Shown here: in pieces, positions 1 to 8,250 of the stretch
Position numbering within the stretch: the first letter of the stretch is position 1
Layout: the number at the start of each line of letters is the position of its first letter
Source of the DNA: Bacteroidota bacterium
GTDB lineage: Bacteria; Bacteroidota; Bacteroidia; JACPRZ01
NCBI GenBank assembly: GCA_016193485.1
Contig: JACPRZ010000061.1
Span: 70,855-109,447, forward strand
DNA: 38,593 nucleotides
Reading direction: 5' to 3'
Program-made: the position numbers and the translations under genes
Notes under the pieces: generated by a model
What the model was told of the DNA's origin: nothing
Database searches by the model: none
The model's input: the letters and a program-made list of their open reading frames with translations, nothing else

Positions 1-1
1 T

Positions 2-394
2 GAGAATAATTCCCTCTACAACACTCCATCGGTTTACGCCATATTTGTGTGCATGCTCACCATGCGCTGGCTGAAGAAAGTGGGGGGAGTAGAATATATT
101 GAAAAGAAAAACCGCGAAAAGGCGGATTATCTCTACGCTGAAGTTGACCGCAACCCGCTTTTTAGGGGGGTCACCGTAAAAGAAGATCGCTCCGTTATGA
201 ACGCCACTTTTGTTCTTTCAAAACCCGAACTGGAAACAACATTCAACCAGATGGCATCGGAAGCAGGGTTATCCGGAATAAAAGGCCACCGTTCGGTTGG
301 CGGTTACCGCGCTTCATTGTACAACGCATTACCGTTTGAAAGTGTGAAAGCGCTTGTGGAAGTGATGCAGGAGTTTGAGAGGAAAAAGGGATGA
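2..394 (+). CDS. serC: Phosphoserine aminotransferase, C-terminal part
   Basis: The open frame runs in from the left edge, so the gene is 5'-partial; about 130 C-terminal residues are visible. SerC is a PLP-dependent transaminase that makes 3-phosphoserine from 3-phosphohydroxypyruvate and glutamate in serine biosynthesis. The visible part matches the family's small C-terminal domain: NTPSVYAIFV then WLKK near the start, NATFVL in the middle, GIKGHRSVGGYRASLYNA, and a closing VxxLVEVMQEFE helix. The PLP lysine lies upstream, outside the window. The TGA stop falls within the first unit of an 8-base tandem repeat. The next gene, atpG, is convergent, so no serA partner follows directly. Family assignment is confident. 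Confidence 0.92.
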   Translation, partial: ENNSLYNTPSVYAIFVCMLTMRWLKKVGGVEYIEKKNREKADYLYAEVDRNPLFRGVTVKEDRSVMNATFVLSKPELETTFNQMASEAGLSGIKGHRSVGGYRASLYNALPFESVKALVEVMQEFERKKG

Positions 395-490
395 AGGGAT
401 GAAGGGATGAAGGGATAAAGGGATAAAGGGATAAAGGGATAAGGGAGATAAGGGGATAGGGAAATACGGGAATATGGGAATACGGGGACA
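388..490. repeat. Degenerate 8-base tandem repeat (gggatgaa/gggataaa)
   Basis: Three units of gggatgaa are followed by three or more of gggataaa, then decaying units (ataaggggata, aatacgggaata). The array fills the whole gap between the convergent serC and atpG genes and contains the serC stop codon. A shorter copy of the same motif lies at 22689-22716. No strong hairpin with a T-run is visible, so a terminator role is not supported. Confidence 0.85.
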
Positions 491-493
491 ATA

Positions 494-1378
494 TTACCCT
501 TTCAACGCTTCAGCGCCTCCTACAATTTCAAGTAATTCCTTTGTGATAGTCGCCTGCCTCGCTTTATTGTAGGTGAGCCGCAATTCTTTGAGCAGTTCAT
601 TGGCGTTATCAGTCGCCTTATTCATGGCGGTCATCCGTGCGCCATGCTCGGCTGCCCGCGATTCAAGGAGGGCGCTGTAAAACTGGGTTTTCAGGGCAAG
701 GGGGATGAGGTTGTCAATGATTTCCTGTTGCGATGGTTCAAAAATATAACCAGTATCCAACTTGCCGGTTTTTTGTTCCGGAGAGTGAATCTGAACCGGT
801 AAAAAATCTTCAACCGTTACTATCTGTGTTGCCGCATTTTTAAACCGGTTGTAAACAAGCGTTATTTTGTCGAACTCTTTTTTTGCGAAAAGGTTCATGA
901 GCAGCAAAACAATATTGGAAGATTCTGCGAAATCAAAGCGGTCTCCCAAATGACGTGTGGCTTGTGCAAGGTCGGTACCGATGATGTGCATTTCGGTTCT
1001 GCGGAAAAAAGCAAACGCTTTCCTGCCGATGGAGATCACGCTCACCCGTTTATCGCGCCAGGTGTCGCGCGCTGTTTTCACCGTCTGTCGGATGATATTT
1101 GCATTGAACCCACCGCAAAGTCCGCGGTTGGAAGTTATGGGAATAAGAAGGACATTCTTAATTTCCCTCTGTGCTGAAAAAATATTTCCTCCTGTTTCAA
1201 CGCTTGAACTCGCCTTGCGCATGATTTCAGCCATTTTTCCCGCATAAGGGCGCAACTTTAAAATGGCATCCTGCGATTTGCGCAATTTGGCAGCGCTTAC
1301 CATCTTCATGGCGCTGGTAACCTGCTTTGTCGAATTGACCGAAGCAATACGCGTTCGAACTTCTTTTAATCCAGCCAT
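494..1378 (-). CDS. atpG: ATP synthase F1 subunit gamma
   Basis: This encodes the central rotor shaft of F1, which couples proton flow through Fo to catalysis in the alpha3beta3 head on the cytoplasmic face of the inner membrane. The 294-residue product has both diagnostic ends: an N-terminal helix with TRIASVNSTKQVTSAMKMVS and a C-terminal helix with ARMTAMNKATDNANELL. Length is normal. It starts with ATG and lies 74 bases downstream of frr in the same direction. It is 8.7 kb away from atpA, with a plus-strand block in between, although atpA-atpG are usually adjacent. A variant -7 box (TACCTTCG, 1385-1392) lies 6 bases before the start codon, so it may have its own promoter; that box has one mismatch to consensus. 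Confidence 0.97.
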   Translation of the reverse strand: MAGLKEVRTRIASVNSTKQVTSAMKMVSAAKLRKSQDAILKLRPYAGKMAEIMRKASSSVETGGNIFSAQREIKNVLLIPITSNRGLCGGFNANIIRQTVKTARDTWRDKRVSVISIGRKAFAFFRRTEMHIIGTDLAQATRHLGDRFDFAESSNIVLLLMNLFAKKEFDKITLVYNRFKNAATQIVTVEDFLPVQIHSPEQKTGKLDTGYIFEPSQQEIIDNLIPLALKTQFYSALLESRAAEHGARMTAMNKATDNANELLKELRLTYNKARQATITKELLEIVGGAEALKG

Positions 1379-1452
1379 ATATACCGAAGGTAGTTGAAAA
1401 TACGAAAATGCAATCTCCGTAATCTTTCTAAAATCTTTGTAATCTTAGTATA

Positions 1453-2016
1453 TTAAACCGTCATGATTTCTTTTTCCTTTACGGCAAGATGAGTATCCAC
1501 CTTTGCAATATAGGTATCCGTTAATTTCTGAATCTGGGTTTCTCCTGTTTTCACCAGGTCTTTTGAAAGGCCTGACTTTTCAAGTTTTTTAATGGCTTCG
1601 TTGCCGTCCCTGCGGCAATTGCGGATGGTGATCTTGCAGTTTTCCGCTTCATTTTTTGATTGTTTGACCAGTTCTTTTCTTCGCTCCTCGGTAAGCGGAG
1701 GCATGGAAAGTCGTATCTGGTTCTGGTCGGCAATAGGGGTAAGCCCGATATTGGCTGCAAGGATCGCCTTTTCAATGGCGGGCAGCACCGATTTATCCCA
1801 CGGCTGAATCAGGATTGTTTTTGCATCCGGGGTATTGATGTTTCCCACCTGGTTCAAAGGCGTTCGCGTTCCGTAATAATCAACAAATATTCCATCCAGC
1901 AGGATGGGATTTGCCTTACCGGCACGAATGTGCGCCAAAGTGCTTTCGAGGTGCGCAATGGCTTTCTTCATCAGGTCTTCAGTGTGGTTCTGAATGTTTT
2001 TAAGTTCGGATTCCAT
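1453..2016 (-). CDS. frr: Ribosome recycling factor
   Basis: The 187-residue product has the family's usual length. With EF-G it splits post-termination ribosomes into subunits. Visible family motifs are the N-terminal helix leading to HIRAGKANPILLDG, the DYYGTRTPLNQVGNI segment of domain II, and the PPLTEERRKELVK helix. The conserved IR-RRD-NE pattern appears as IRNCRRDGNEAIKKLEK. It sits 19 bases downstream of pyrH, the classical pyrH-frr pairing, so the two are probably cotranscribed. The 24 bases spanning its start codon are identical to those spanning the atpF start. Confidence 0.97.
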   Translation of the reverse strand: MESELKNIQNHTEDLMKKAIAHLESTLAHIRAGKANPILLDGIFVDYYGTRTPLNQVGNINTPDAKTILIQPWDKSVLPAIEKAILAANIGLTPIADQNQIRLSMPPLTEERRKELVKQSKNEAENCKITIRNCRRDGNEAIKKLEKSGLSKDLVKTGETQIQKLTDTYIAKVDTHLAVKEKEIMTV

Positions 2017-2035
2017 AAATCAACGAATTACGAAT
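2012..2035 (-). repeat. Leader repeat, copy 1 (ATTCGTAATTCGTTGATTT before ATG)
   Basis: These 24 bases, which include the frr start codon and the complete pyrH-frr gap, are identical to 13451-13474 at the atpF start. The core GAATTACGAAT recurs upstream of atpA near 11753-11763. It reads as a dispersed intergenic repeat that has become a 5' leader. Confidence 0.85.
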
Positions 2036-2743
2036 TTAAAAATTCACAATTGTTCCTACTTCTTCACCGGCAAGTACTTTTCCCAGGTTACCCGGCCTGT
2101 TCATATCGAAAACAATTACAGGCAGGTTATTTTCCCTGCATAGGGTAAATGCGGTAAGGTCCATAATCTTTAATCCTTTTTTATATATATCATCAAATGA
2201 GATGGCATCATATTTCACGGCATTTTTATCTTTTTCAGGGTCGGCAGAATAGATACCGTCCACGCGGGTGCCTTTCAGTATCACATTTGCCCCGATTTCA
2301 ATAGCGCGCAGGGTAGCGGCAGTATCCGTTGTAAAATAGGGATTTCCGGTACCCCCGCCAAGAATTACCACGCGGTTTTTTTCAAGATGCCGGACGGCCC
2401 TTCTGCGGATATAGGGTTCGCAGATCTGTTCCATTTTGATTGCCGAAAGAAGTCGTGTTTTTATGCCAAGCGCTTCCAGTGCCGACTGCATTGCCATACC
2501 GTTAATAACTGTTGCCAGCATTCCCATGTAATCACCCTGCACGCGCTCGATGACTCCATCGCTTTCCTTTGTTCCCCTGAAAATATTGCCTCCACCTATC
2601 ACAACCGCAATCTGCACACCGGCATCAACGGCATTCTTAATCTCTGCAGCATATTGTGAAAGCCGTTTTATTTCAATGCCGAATTTTTGCTTGCCCATCA
2701 GCGCTTCACCGCTGAGTTTAAGAAGTACGCGATTGTATTTCAT
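2036..2743 (-). CDS. pyrH: UMP kinase
   Basis: This amino-acid-kinase-fold enzyme phosphorylates UMP to UDP with ATP in pyrimidine nucleotide synthesis. The 235-residue length is typical. Visible motifs are the N-terminal [12 protein letters not shown], the glycine-rich [11 protein letters not shown] loop, the D-Y-MGMLAT segment, [15 protein letters not shown], and [19 protein letters not shown] near the end. The frame extends upstream to 2824, but ATG at 2743 is chosen because it begins the conserved [16 protein letters not shown] perfect -7 box TACCTTTG lies 27 bases upstream (2771-2778, minus). frr follows after 19 bases. Confidence 0.97.
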   Translation of the reverse strand: MKYNRVLLKLSGEALMGKQKFGIEIKRLSQYAAEIKNAVDAGVQIAVVIGGGNIFRGTKESDGVIERVQGDYMGMLATVINGMAMQSALEALGIKTRLLSAIKMEQICEPYIRRRAVRHLEKNRVVILGGGTGNPYFTTDTAATLRAIEIGANVILKGTRVDGIYSADPEKDKNAVKYDAISFDDIYKKGLKIMDLTAFTLCRENNLPVIVFDMNRPGNLGKVLAGEEVGTIVNF

Positions 2744-2770
2744 GAAAGGAGAAGGGTAAATAATTCGGGA

Positions 2771-2778
2771 GCAAAGGT
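2771..2778 (-). promoter_or_regulatory. Bacteroidota -7 box of pyrH
   Basis: The minus strand reads TACCTTTG, an exact match to TAnnTTTG. It lies 27 bases before the chosen pyrH ATG and supports that start over the upstream in-frame codons. Confidence 0.65.
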
Positions 2779-2885
2779 ATGGGTAGGAAGAATAAAATGC
2801 AAATATTTTTTTTACCTGAATCAATCCCCTGTCCCTATAACCGATTTTCTGATAGATTTGCAGAGTAATTCCTGGCGGAGTTATT

Positions 2886-2893
2886 CATCTTTG
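2886..2893 (+). promoter_or_regulatory. Probable -7 box of the PorE-like gene
   Basis: CATCTTTG differs by one base from TAnnTTTG and ends 3 bases before the ATG at 2897. If used, the mRNA would be leaderless or nearly so. It diverges from the pyrH promoter about 110 bases away. Confidence 0.45.
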
Positions 2894-2896
2894 TAT

Positions 2897-5800
2897 ATGA
2901 AAATTAAGTTTTTCCTTCTCATCGCCATTCAGGTTATTTCCTTTTCCTTCACAGGGTTTTCTCAATATGAATCCGTTAAGGACGGTGATCTGAAATCACA
3001 GGCGGACCGCTATTTTTTTGAAGAGAATTACAAAGCCGCTTTCCCACTATGCTCTGAATTATATAAGCGGTTCCCCGAAAATCCGCTTGTCAATTTTTAC
3101 CTGGGTGTCTGCTACCTGAATGTCGCACCTGACCGAAAAAAGGGCATCGACAAGGCAAAGGCGATACCTCATCTTGAAACGGCCTATAAAACCCTTCCCA
3201 TTATGGATGTGACCTATTATCTTGCCAGGGCATATCATCTTGACAGCCGGTTTGAAAAAGCTATTCAATTCTATAAATCCTATATTGATTCGCTTGAAAA
3301 ATCGGAACCCGTATTCCTTGCTCCTTTTCTTGAAAACAAAGATGAAATTTCCGTGCTGGAGCACCAGGTTGAGATGTGCCGCAACGGAATTAAATTTGCC
3401 GGTGAAACCCCTTCGAGGATCATTTTTGAAAACCTGGGAGAACCGGTCAATTCATCCTTTGCCGAATACGCTCCGGCTGTTTCGGCTGATAACGAAGTCC
3501 TTGTTTTTACTTCACGAAGGCCTTCTGAAAAATTCAAAAAAACCGATATTGATGATACTCCTTATGAGGATATTTATATTTCCTATAAAAAAGAAGGACG
3601 GTGGCTTCCGGCTGTTCCCATCAGCGAGAATGTAAATACCAAACGGCATGATGCGAGCGTGGGACTTTCCTCTGATGCCCAGACCCTTTTCATCTATTAC
3701 AGGGGGGATATTTATTTGTCGGAGTTGAAAGGGAATTTCTGGACCAAACCGGGGAAAATGGATCCGCCAATAAACACTTCTTCGTGGGAAACCCATATCA
3801 GCATGACATCATCGCAAAACAGTGTATATTTTGTGAGCGACCGTCCGGGCGGATATGGAGGCAGGGATATTTATACGGCAAAAAAACAGAAGGATGGTAA
3901 ATGGGGTGATATAAAAAATCTGGGAACAACCATCAATACGCCATGGGATGAAGAAGCGCCATTCATCCACCCCGATGAAAGGCATCTTTACTTTTCTTCA
4001 AACGGGCATAACAGCATGGGCGGATTTGATATTTTTTACTCAGAATTAAAAGACGGACAGTGGTCTGCCCCTGAAAATCTGAAACCGCCTATCAACACAC
4101 CTGATGATGATATTTATTTTAATGTCTCCTCCAACGGTAAATCGGGTTACATAGCGACAATAAGGGAAGATGGTTTTGGCGACAAGGATATTTATACGGC
4201 AAAGATGCCCGAAACAGGAGAAGTGCCGCTGACCGTAGTCAGAGGTATTATCAGAGGTGATGACGGTCAGCCGGTACATTCGCGTTTTTCCGTAAAAGAC
4301 AAATCCACGGGTGAACTTGTGGGAATTTACCATTCCAACAGCGCTTCAGGCAAGTACCTGCTGGTGTTTCCACCCGGCAAGGAATATGATATTATCATCG
4401 CTGCGGACGGGTACCTGCCCCATTCGGAAGATGTGAAGATTCCGCCACAGAACCGCTTTTACGATCTCTTCCAGGAGATTCAACTGGCCTCGGTGGAACG
4501 CAGGAATCCCCCCCCCGGCACAGATACAGTTGCAGGGCAGCGCATTGTGATGAGGAACGCTTTTTTTGACATTGAAAAAGCCGTAGAAATTGCCGATCCG
4601 CAATTGCACAGGGCTGAGGTGAAAGAACTCGCCTACTCGGCTTTTATCAGTGATTACGAAAAGTCGCCCGATAAAAACAAGATACTTGAACGGCTCGATA
4701 CCATTAAAGAAATAAGCGCCCCGCTGAAGGATTACAAACCGGAAATTCAGGTGCATATTGCCGGAAAGAGTGAAAAAGAAAAACTGATAATGGAAATTGC
4801 CGGTTTTGATACCATTTATGCCCTTTCCGAAGAATCGCCTGCGCTTGTCAAATTGCCTTTTATGGACAGCATTGAATTTACCATCCCGCCTCTTTATTAC
4901 ACTTCCCGTACGGAGGCCGATACCGCCCGGTTCCGCCCGGAACAATACCTTGCACTGAAAAGAGCGGATACCCTTTTTGCTTCACTGCCACTACCCCCGC
5001 CCGAAAAACCGGCTGAGCAACTTTCTCTGAATGAATTTAATCAGAAACTTGAAAAAATTGAAAAGATAACAACCCTTGAAAAACAGGTAGAGGAAAAGAA
5101 ACCTGAAATAATCGTATCTGAAAAGACAAAACCCGAAGAAGTAAAACCTGCCGAAACAAAACCGGTGAAAACAGAACCTATTGAAACCAAACCTTCCGAA
5201 ACCAAACCTGTATCAATATCACCCTTGGCTGAAACTCTGAAAGAAAAACCGGTAGTTCTGAATAATATCCTTTTTGAAGTGAACAAATCAAATCTGTTGC
5301 CTGAATCCTATAATGAATTGGATAAGGCGGTTGAAATCCTGAAGAAAAACAGTTCCCTGTATCTCGAAGTTTCCGGACATACCGATTCGACCGGAAAGGA
5401 GTCCTTTAACCTGGTTTTGTCAGAGAAAAGAGGTCAAAGTGTGGTTAGGTATTTTACCGGTAGGGGACTTGCCGGCTCCAGGTTTACCGTAAAAGGATTC
5501 GGTGAAAGCCGGCCTGTTGCCGACAACGGGAGCGAGGAGGGAAGAAAAAAGAACCGGAGGGTTGAATTATCAATAACGGATATAGTATTATCTGAACCAT
5601 CAGCGGTAATTGCCGGACCTGATGATATTTCAATTGATAATATTTCGGTTTGTAAGGAGGTTGTGAATCTTTCACCTGTTGAGGCGGGAACCTCTTTTAT
5701 CGCAGGAACCGGACACCTTTATTGTTTCACGGAAGTGATGTCACCCGCAGGGACGGATACCTATATCCTGCACAGGTGGTATTTCAATAACCGTCAGGTC

Positions 5801-5947
5801 GCTGAGATTAAACTTCCGGTCCGCGGACCACGGTGGCGAACGTATAGCAGAAAGACAATCCCGGCAGGGAATACCGGGAATTGGAAGGTAGAAATAATCA
5901 CCTCCGGGAATAAGATTCTCCACACACTCAACGTTATTGTTGAGTGA
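2897..5947 (+). CDS. PorE-like OmpA-family protein: TPR, PD40 propeller, regulatory domain, OmpA, DUF2914
   Basis: The 1016-residue exported protein begins at ATG 2897, which opens a clear signal peptide (MKIKFFLLIAIQ, cleavage after FSQ); the frame extends upstream to 2687 without signal character. Domains in order are TPR-like helices (about 31-160), WD40-like PD40 repeats (about 178-440, with FTSRRP, VSDRPGGYGGRDIY and YFSSNGHNSMGGFDI), and a carboxypeptidase-regulatory-like beta-sandwich (about 440-518). A mixed region and an ETKP-repeat linker (about 711-785) follow, then a peptidoglycan-binding OmpA domain (about 788-895; GHTDSTG, NRRVELS), then a DUF2914 domain (about 918-1016; HRWYF, RWRTYSRK, GNWKVEI). 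All but the last match the T9SS component PorE. There is no lipobox cysteine. Calling it PorE itself is inference, because Bacteroidota encode many OmpA/PD40 paralogues. Confidence 0.85.
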   Translation: MKIKFFLLIAIQVISFSFTGFSQYESVKDGDLKSQADRYFFEENYKAAFPLCSELYKRFPENPLVNFYLGVCYLNVAPDRKKGIDKAKAIPHLETAYKTLPIMDVTYYLARAYHLDSRFEKAIQFYKSYIDSLEKSEPVFLAPFLENKDEISVLEHQVEMCRNGIKFAGETPSRIIFENLGEPVNSSFAEYAPAVSADNEVLVFTSRRPSEKFKKTDIDDTPYEDIYISYKKEGRWLPAVPISENVNTKRHDASVGLSSDAQTLFIYYRGDIYLSELKGNFWTKPGKMDPPINTSSWETHISMTSSQNSVYFVSDRPGGYGGRDIYTAKKQKDGKWGDIKNLGTTINTPWDEEAPFIHPDERHLYFSSNGHNSMGGFDIFYSELKDGQWSAPENLKPPINTPDDDIYFNVSSNGKSGYIATIREDGFGDKDIYTAKMPETGEVPLTVVRGIIRGDDGQPVHSRFSVKDKSTGELVGIYHSNSASGKYLLVFPPGKEYDIIIAADGYLPHSEDVKIPPQNRFYDLFQEIQLASVERRNPPPGTDTVAGQRIVMRNAFFDIEKAVEIADPQLHRAEVKELAYSAFISDYEKSPDKNKILERLDTIKEISAPLKDYKPEIQVHIAGKSEKEKLIMEIAGFDTIYALSEESPALVKLPFMDSIEFTIPPLYYTSRTEADTARFRPEQYLALKRADTLFASLPLPPPEKPAEQLSLNEFNQKLEKIEKITTLEKQVEEKKPEIIVSEKTKPEEVKPAETKPVKTEPIETKPSETKPVSISPLAETLKEKPVVLNNILFEVNKSNLLPESYNELDKAVEILKKNSSLYLEVSGHTDSTGKESFNLVLSEKRGQSVVRYFTGRGLAGSRFTVKGFGESRPVADNGSEEGRKKNRRVELSITDIVLSEPSAVIAGPDDISIDNISVCKEVVNLSPVEAGTSFIAGTGHLYCFTEVMSPAGTDTYILHRWYFNNRQVAEIKLPVRGPRWRTYSRKTIPAGNTGNWKVEIITSGNKILHTLNVIVE

Positions 5948-6075
5948 ACCGGTATGGGTGTACCACAAAACTCACATCCACATCCCCATTGGAGAAGGTC
6001 GGCATGATGGGACACCACACGGGGTATCCCACTCTGTGGGGCGATAAAAGTGAGTTTTGGGATACACCCACCGGT
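5948..6075. repeat. Nested inverted-repeat element
   Basis: The outer arms 5948-5975 and 6050-6075 are near-perfect inverted copies: ACCGGT then GGGTGTA at one end, reading into AAAACTCAC. Within them, TGGGACACC (6008-6016) faces GGGGTATCCCA, a second imperfect palindrome, and CCCA-CTCTG-TGGG forms a small hairpin. It begins one base after the PorE-like stop codon. It resembles a MITE-like unit or an elaborate 3' structure and encodes no protein. Confidence 0.75.
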
Positions 6076-6078
6076 ATC

Positions 6079-6099
6079 CGGGAGAAGGCGATTCTCCCG
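6079..6099 (+). terminator. Hairpin, possible terminator after the PorE-like gene
   Basis: CGGGAGAA and TTCTCCCG form a perfect 8-base stem with a 5-base loop, followed by the T-rich TAATTCTTAATTTT. The T-tract is broken, and it also overlaps the next gene's promoter, so termination strength is uncertain. Confidence 0.5.
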
Positions 6100-6106
6100 T
6101 AATTCT

Positions 6107-6114
6107 TAATTTTG
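6107..6114 (+). promoter_or_regulatory. -7 box of the 6119-9153 operon
   Basis: TAATTTTG matches TAnnTTTG exactly and ends 4 bases before the ATG at 6119. The predicted transcript would start at or next to that ATG, meaning leaderless. It would drive the three tightly packed genes that follow. Confidence 0.6.
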
Positions 6115-6118
6115 CACT

Positions 6119-6463
6119 ATGATTGCGACACCATCCGATTTGGATTCCCGGTGGGACCGGCTGACAGGTAAACTATCCGGCAAGTTCAACCGGACACCTG
6201 ACCTGAACGCTATTTTATTCCTGATCGGAATAGAGGAATCGGGTACCCGTCAAATAAAATTCACCAAGGATGAAAAAATGGATCTGATCCAACTGGCCGG
6301 CTGCCGCCTCCTGAGCCGGTACGGGTATTTTGTTTATGATGGAAAGACGGAGGAAGGGTTTCCCAAATGGAAAAGTGCGGATGGAATACCCCCCCTTGAC
6401 CGGGATAAAGAAGAAACATTGATAAAAAAATCAATTTTGGAATATTTTTCCGATCTGGAATAA
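6119..6463 (+). CDS. Conserved hypothetical protein
   Basis: This 114-residue soluble protein has no signal peptide or membrane segment. The central part (AILFLIGIEESGTRQIKFTKDEKMDLI) and the FVYDGKTEEGFPKWK segment resemble a small protein I recall from other Bacteroidota genomes, with a pattern like LIGVQELG..KFSK.EK and GYxE..G.D.DGWPHW. No function is known to me. It is the first gene of a tight three-gene block; its TAA stop overlaps the next ATG (TAATG). It could be a modulator of the TPR/DUF4292 envelope genes, but nothing in the sequence shows this. Confidence 0.75.
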   Translation: MIATPSDLDSRWDRLTGKLSGKFNRTPDLNAILFLIGIEESGTRQIKFTKDEKMDLIQLAGCRLLSRYGYFVYDGKTEEGFPKWKSADGIPPLDRDKEETLIKKSILEYFSDLE

Positions 6464-8247
6464 TGTTAAAACCTCATTCGTACATGCGGAGTTCATCACA
6501 ACAAATATTCTTCCTGGTAACCGTAATTCTATGCCATTGTATTTATTATACCGATGCACAAAAGGTTCCCAAAAAAAAGCATGGTGATGACATTAAAAAA
6601 GAATCGTCCTCACATCTTACGGAAACTGAACAGATAAAATTCACTACCCTTTATTTCAACGGTTCAAAAGAAAAAATCCTCGGGAATTATGACCAGGCCG
6701 CTTCGCTTTATTCCCAATGCATCCGGATAAATCCGAAAAGCGCATCGGCTATGTATGAACTGGCGGGTGTGTACAAAGAACAGGGTAAATACAGTGATGC
6801 ACTCTACTTCGCCCGGAGAGCATCGAACCTTGAACCCGGAAATAAATGGTTCCTTCTTCTTCTTGCAGAATGTTATCTGAATAATAATCTTTTCGGGAAT
6901 GCCGCGGGTGTTTATGAGGGATTGACAAAAATCTACCCCTATGATCTTGAGTTTTATGACCGATGGGTAAATACCCTGTTACAAATGGGAAAACTACTGG
7001 ATGCCATTAAAGTATATGACATAGTGGAAAAGAAGTTCGGTGTGCGCGAGGAGATCACGCTGCAGAAACAGCGGATCTATATCAAACTTGGTAAACTGGA
7101 TAAAGCAGTTGATGAAATAAACCGGCTAATGCGCGCTAATCCGCGTGAGGTGCGTTATTATGAACTTCTTTCCGATTTGTACCGCGCCAACAGCATGTTC
7201 GATAAAGCGCTGGAGACGCTTAACAGGATACCTGAAATTGACCCGGCAAACGGGAATGTTCATTTAAAACTTGCCGACCTTTACCGTTCTTCGGGAAAAA
7301 TCAACAATGCCCTTGAAGAATTGAAAATCGCCTTCAGCCGTCCCGATATTGACCTGTCATTAAAAATGGGGCACCTTATGTCGCTTCACCTGTTCACCGA
7401 ACTGAACAGGGATTATAAACCGCAACTTCTTGAACTGACAAAAATTCTCGTTGAAACGCATCCGGATGAAGCCCGTTCCCATGCTATTTACGGTGATTAT
7501 CTGTTAAGGGAGCGGAACCTGGAAGATGCAATATCTCATTACGCAAAAGCCATTGAACTGGATAAAAACGCTTTTGGCGTATGGAACCAATTAGTACTTA
7601 CTCTTACCGACCTGAAGCAATATGATGAACTTTACCGGACAACTCTTTCGGCAATAGAATTGTTTCCGACCCAACCCGTTTTCTATCTCTTTAACGGTAT
7701 TGCAGCAATACAAAAAAAGCAATACAAAGAAGCAATTGATGTAATTAATAACGGACTTAAACTTGTTGTTGACAATAACGCGCTTCTGGAATTATTCTAC
7801 TCAAATCTCGGGGATGCCTATTACCAGATGGGTCTTCATGCCGCTTCCGATTCGGCTTATGATAAAACGCTTCAGATTAACCCTGAAAATGCGTATGTTC
7901 TGAATAATTACAGTTATTACCTGTCGATAAGAAAACAAAAACTGGAAAAGGCGGAAAAAATGTCAAAAAAAGCAAATGAACTTGACCCGGATAATTCCGC
8001 TTTTCAGGATACTTACGGATGGATCTTATACGGTATCGGAAGATTTGAAGATGCAAAAGTTTGGATGGAAAAAGCCATTGAGAGTGGGGGAAACGGCAAT
8101 GGGGTTATTCTGGAGCATTATGGTGATGTGCTGTTTCAACTTGGCGAGAAGGAAAAGGCAATGGAACAATGGCAAAAGGCAAAAGAATCCGGAAGGCATT
8201 CACCTCAGTTACCGGAAAAGATTATCGAGAAGAAAATTATTGAATAA
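6463..8247 (+). CDS. Exported tetratricopeptide-repeat protein
   Basis: The 594-residue protein has an N-terminal hydrophobic signal (FFLVTVILCHCIYYTDAQ) and then at least ten TPR units. Examples are ILGNYDQAASLYSQCIRINP, GKYSDALYFARRASNLEP, KAIELDKNAFGVWNQL and EAYVLNNYSYYL-like spacing near the C-terminus. An internal ATG eight residues in gives a tighter signal peptide and is a plausible alternative start. TPR proteins are protein-protein scaffolds, and this one should act in the periplasm or at the outer membrane. In Bacteroidota a TPR gene like this commonly precedes DUF4292, as it does here (3-base gap). That conserved pairing suggests a joint envelope role that is still undefined. Confidence 0.88.
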   Translation: MLKPHSYMRSSSQQIFFLVTVILCHCIYYTDAQKVPKKKHGDDIKKESSSHLTETEQIKFTTLYFNGSKEKILGNYDQAASLYSQCIRINPKSASAMYELAGVYKEQGKYSDALYFARRASNLEPGNKWFLLLLAECYLNNNLFGNAAGVYEGLTKIYPYDLEFYDRWVNTLLQMGKLLDAIKVYDIVEKKFGVREEITLQKQRIYIKLGKLDKAVDEINRLMRANPREVRYYELLSDLYRANSMFDKALETLNRIPEIDPANGNVHLKLADLYRSSGKINNALEELKIAFSRPDIDLSLKMGHLMSLHLFTELNRDYKPQLLELTKILVETHPDEARSHAIYGDYLLRERNLEDAISHYAKAIELDKNAFGVWNQLVLTLTDLKQYDELYRTTLSAIELFPTQPVFYLFNGIAAIQKKQYKEAIDVINNGLKLVVDNNALLELFYSNLGDAYYQMGLHAASDSAYDKTLQINPENAYVLNNYSYYLSIRKQKLEKAEKMSKKANELDPDNSAFQDTYGWILYGIGRFEDAKVWMEKAIESGGNGNGVILEHYGDVLFQLGEKEKAMEQWQKAKESGRHSPQLPEKIIEKKIIE

Positions 8248-8250
8248 CGG

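Noticed and set aside
388..490. CRISPR array
   Set aside because: The units are 8 bases with no spacers. No CRISPR array or cas gene is seen anywhere in the window.
2687..2896. Upstream N-terminal extension of the PorE-like protein
   Set aside because: The extension begins with TTG, overlaps the divergent pyrH gene and has no signal character, whereas ATG 2897 opens a clear signal peptide.
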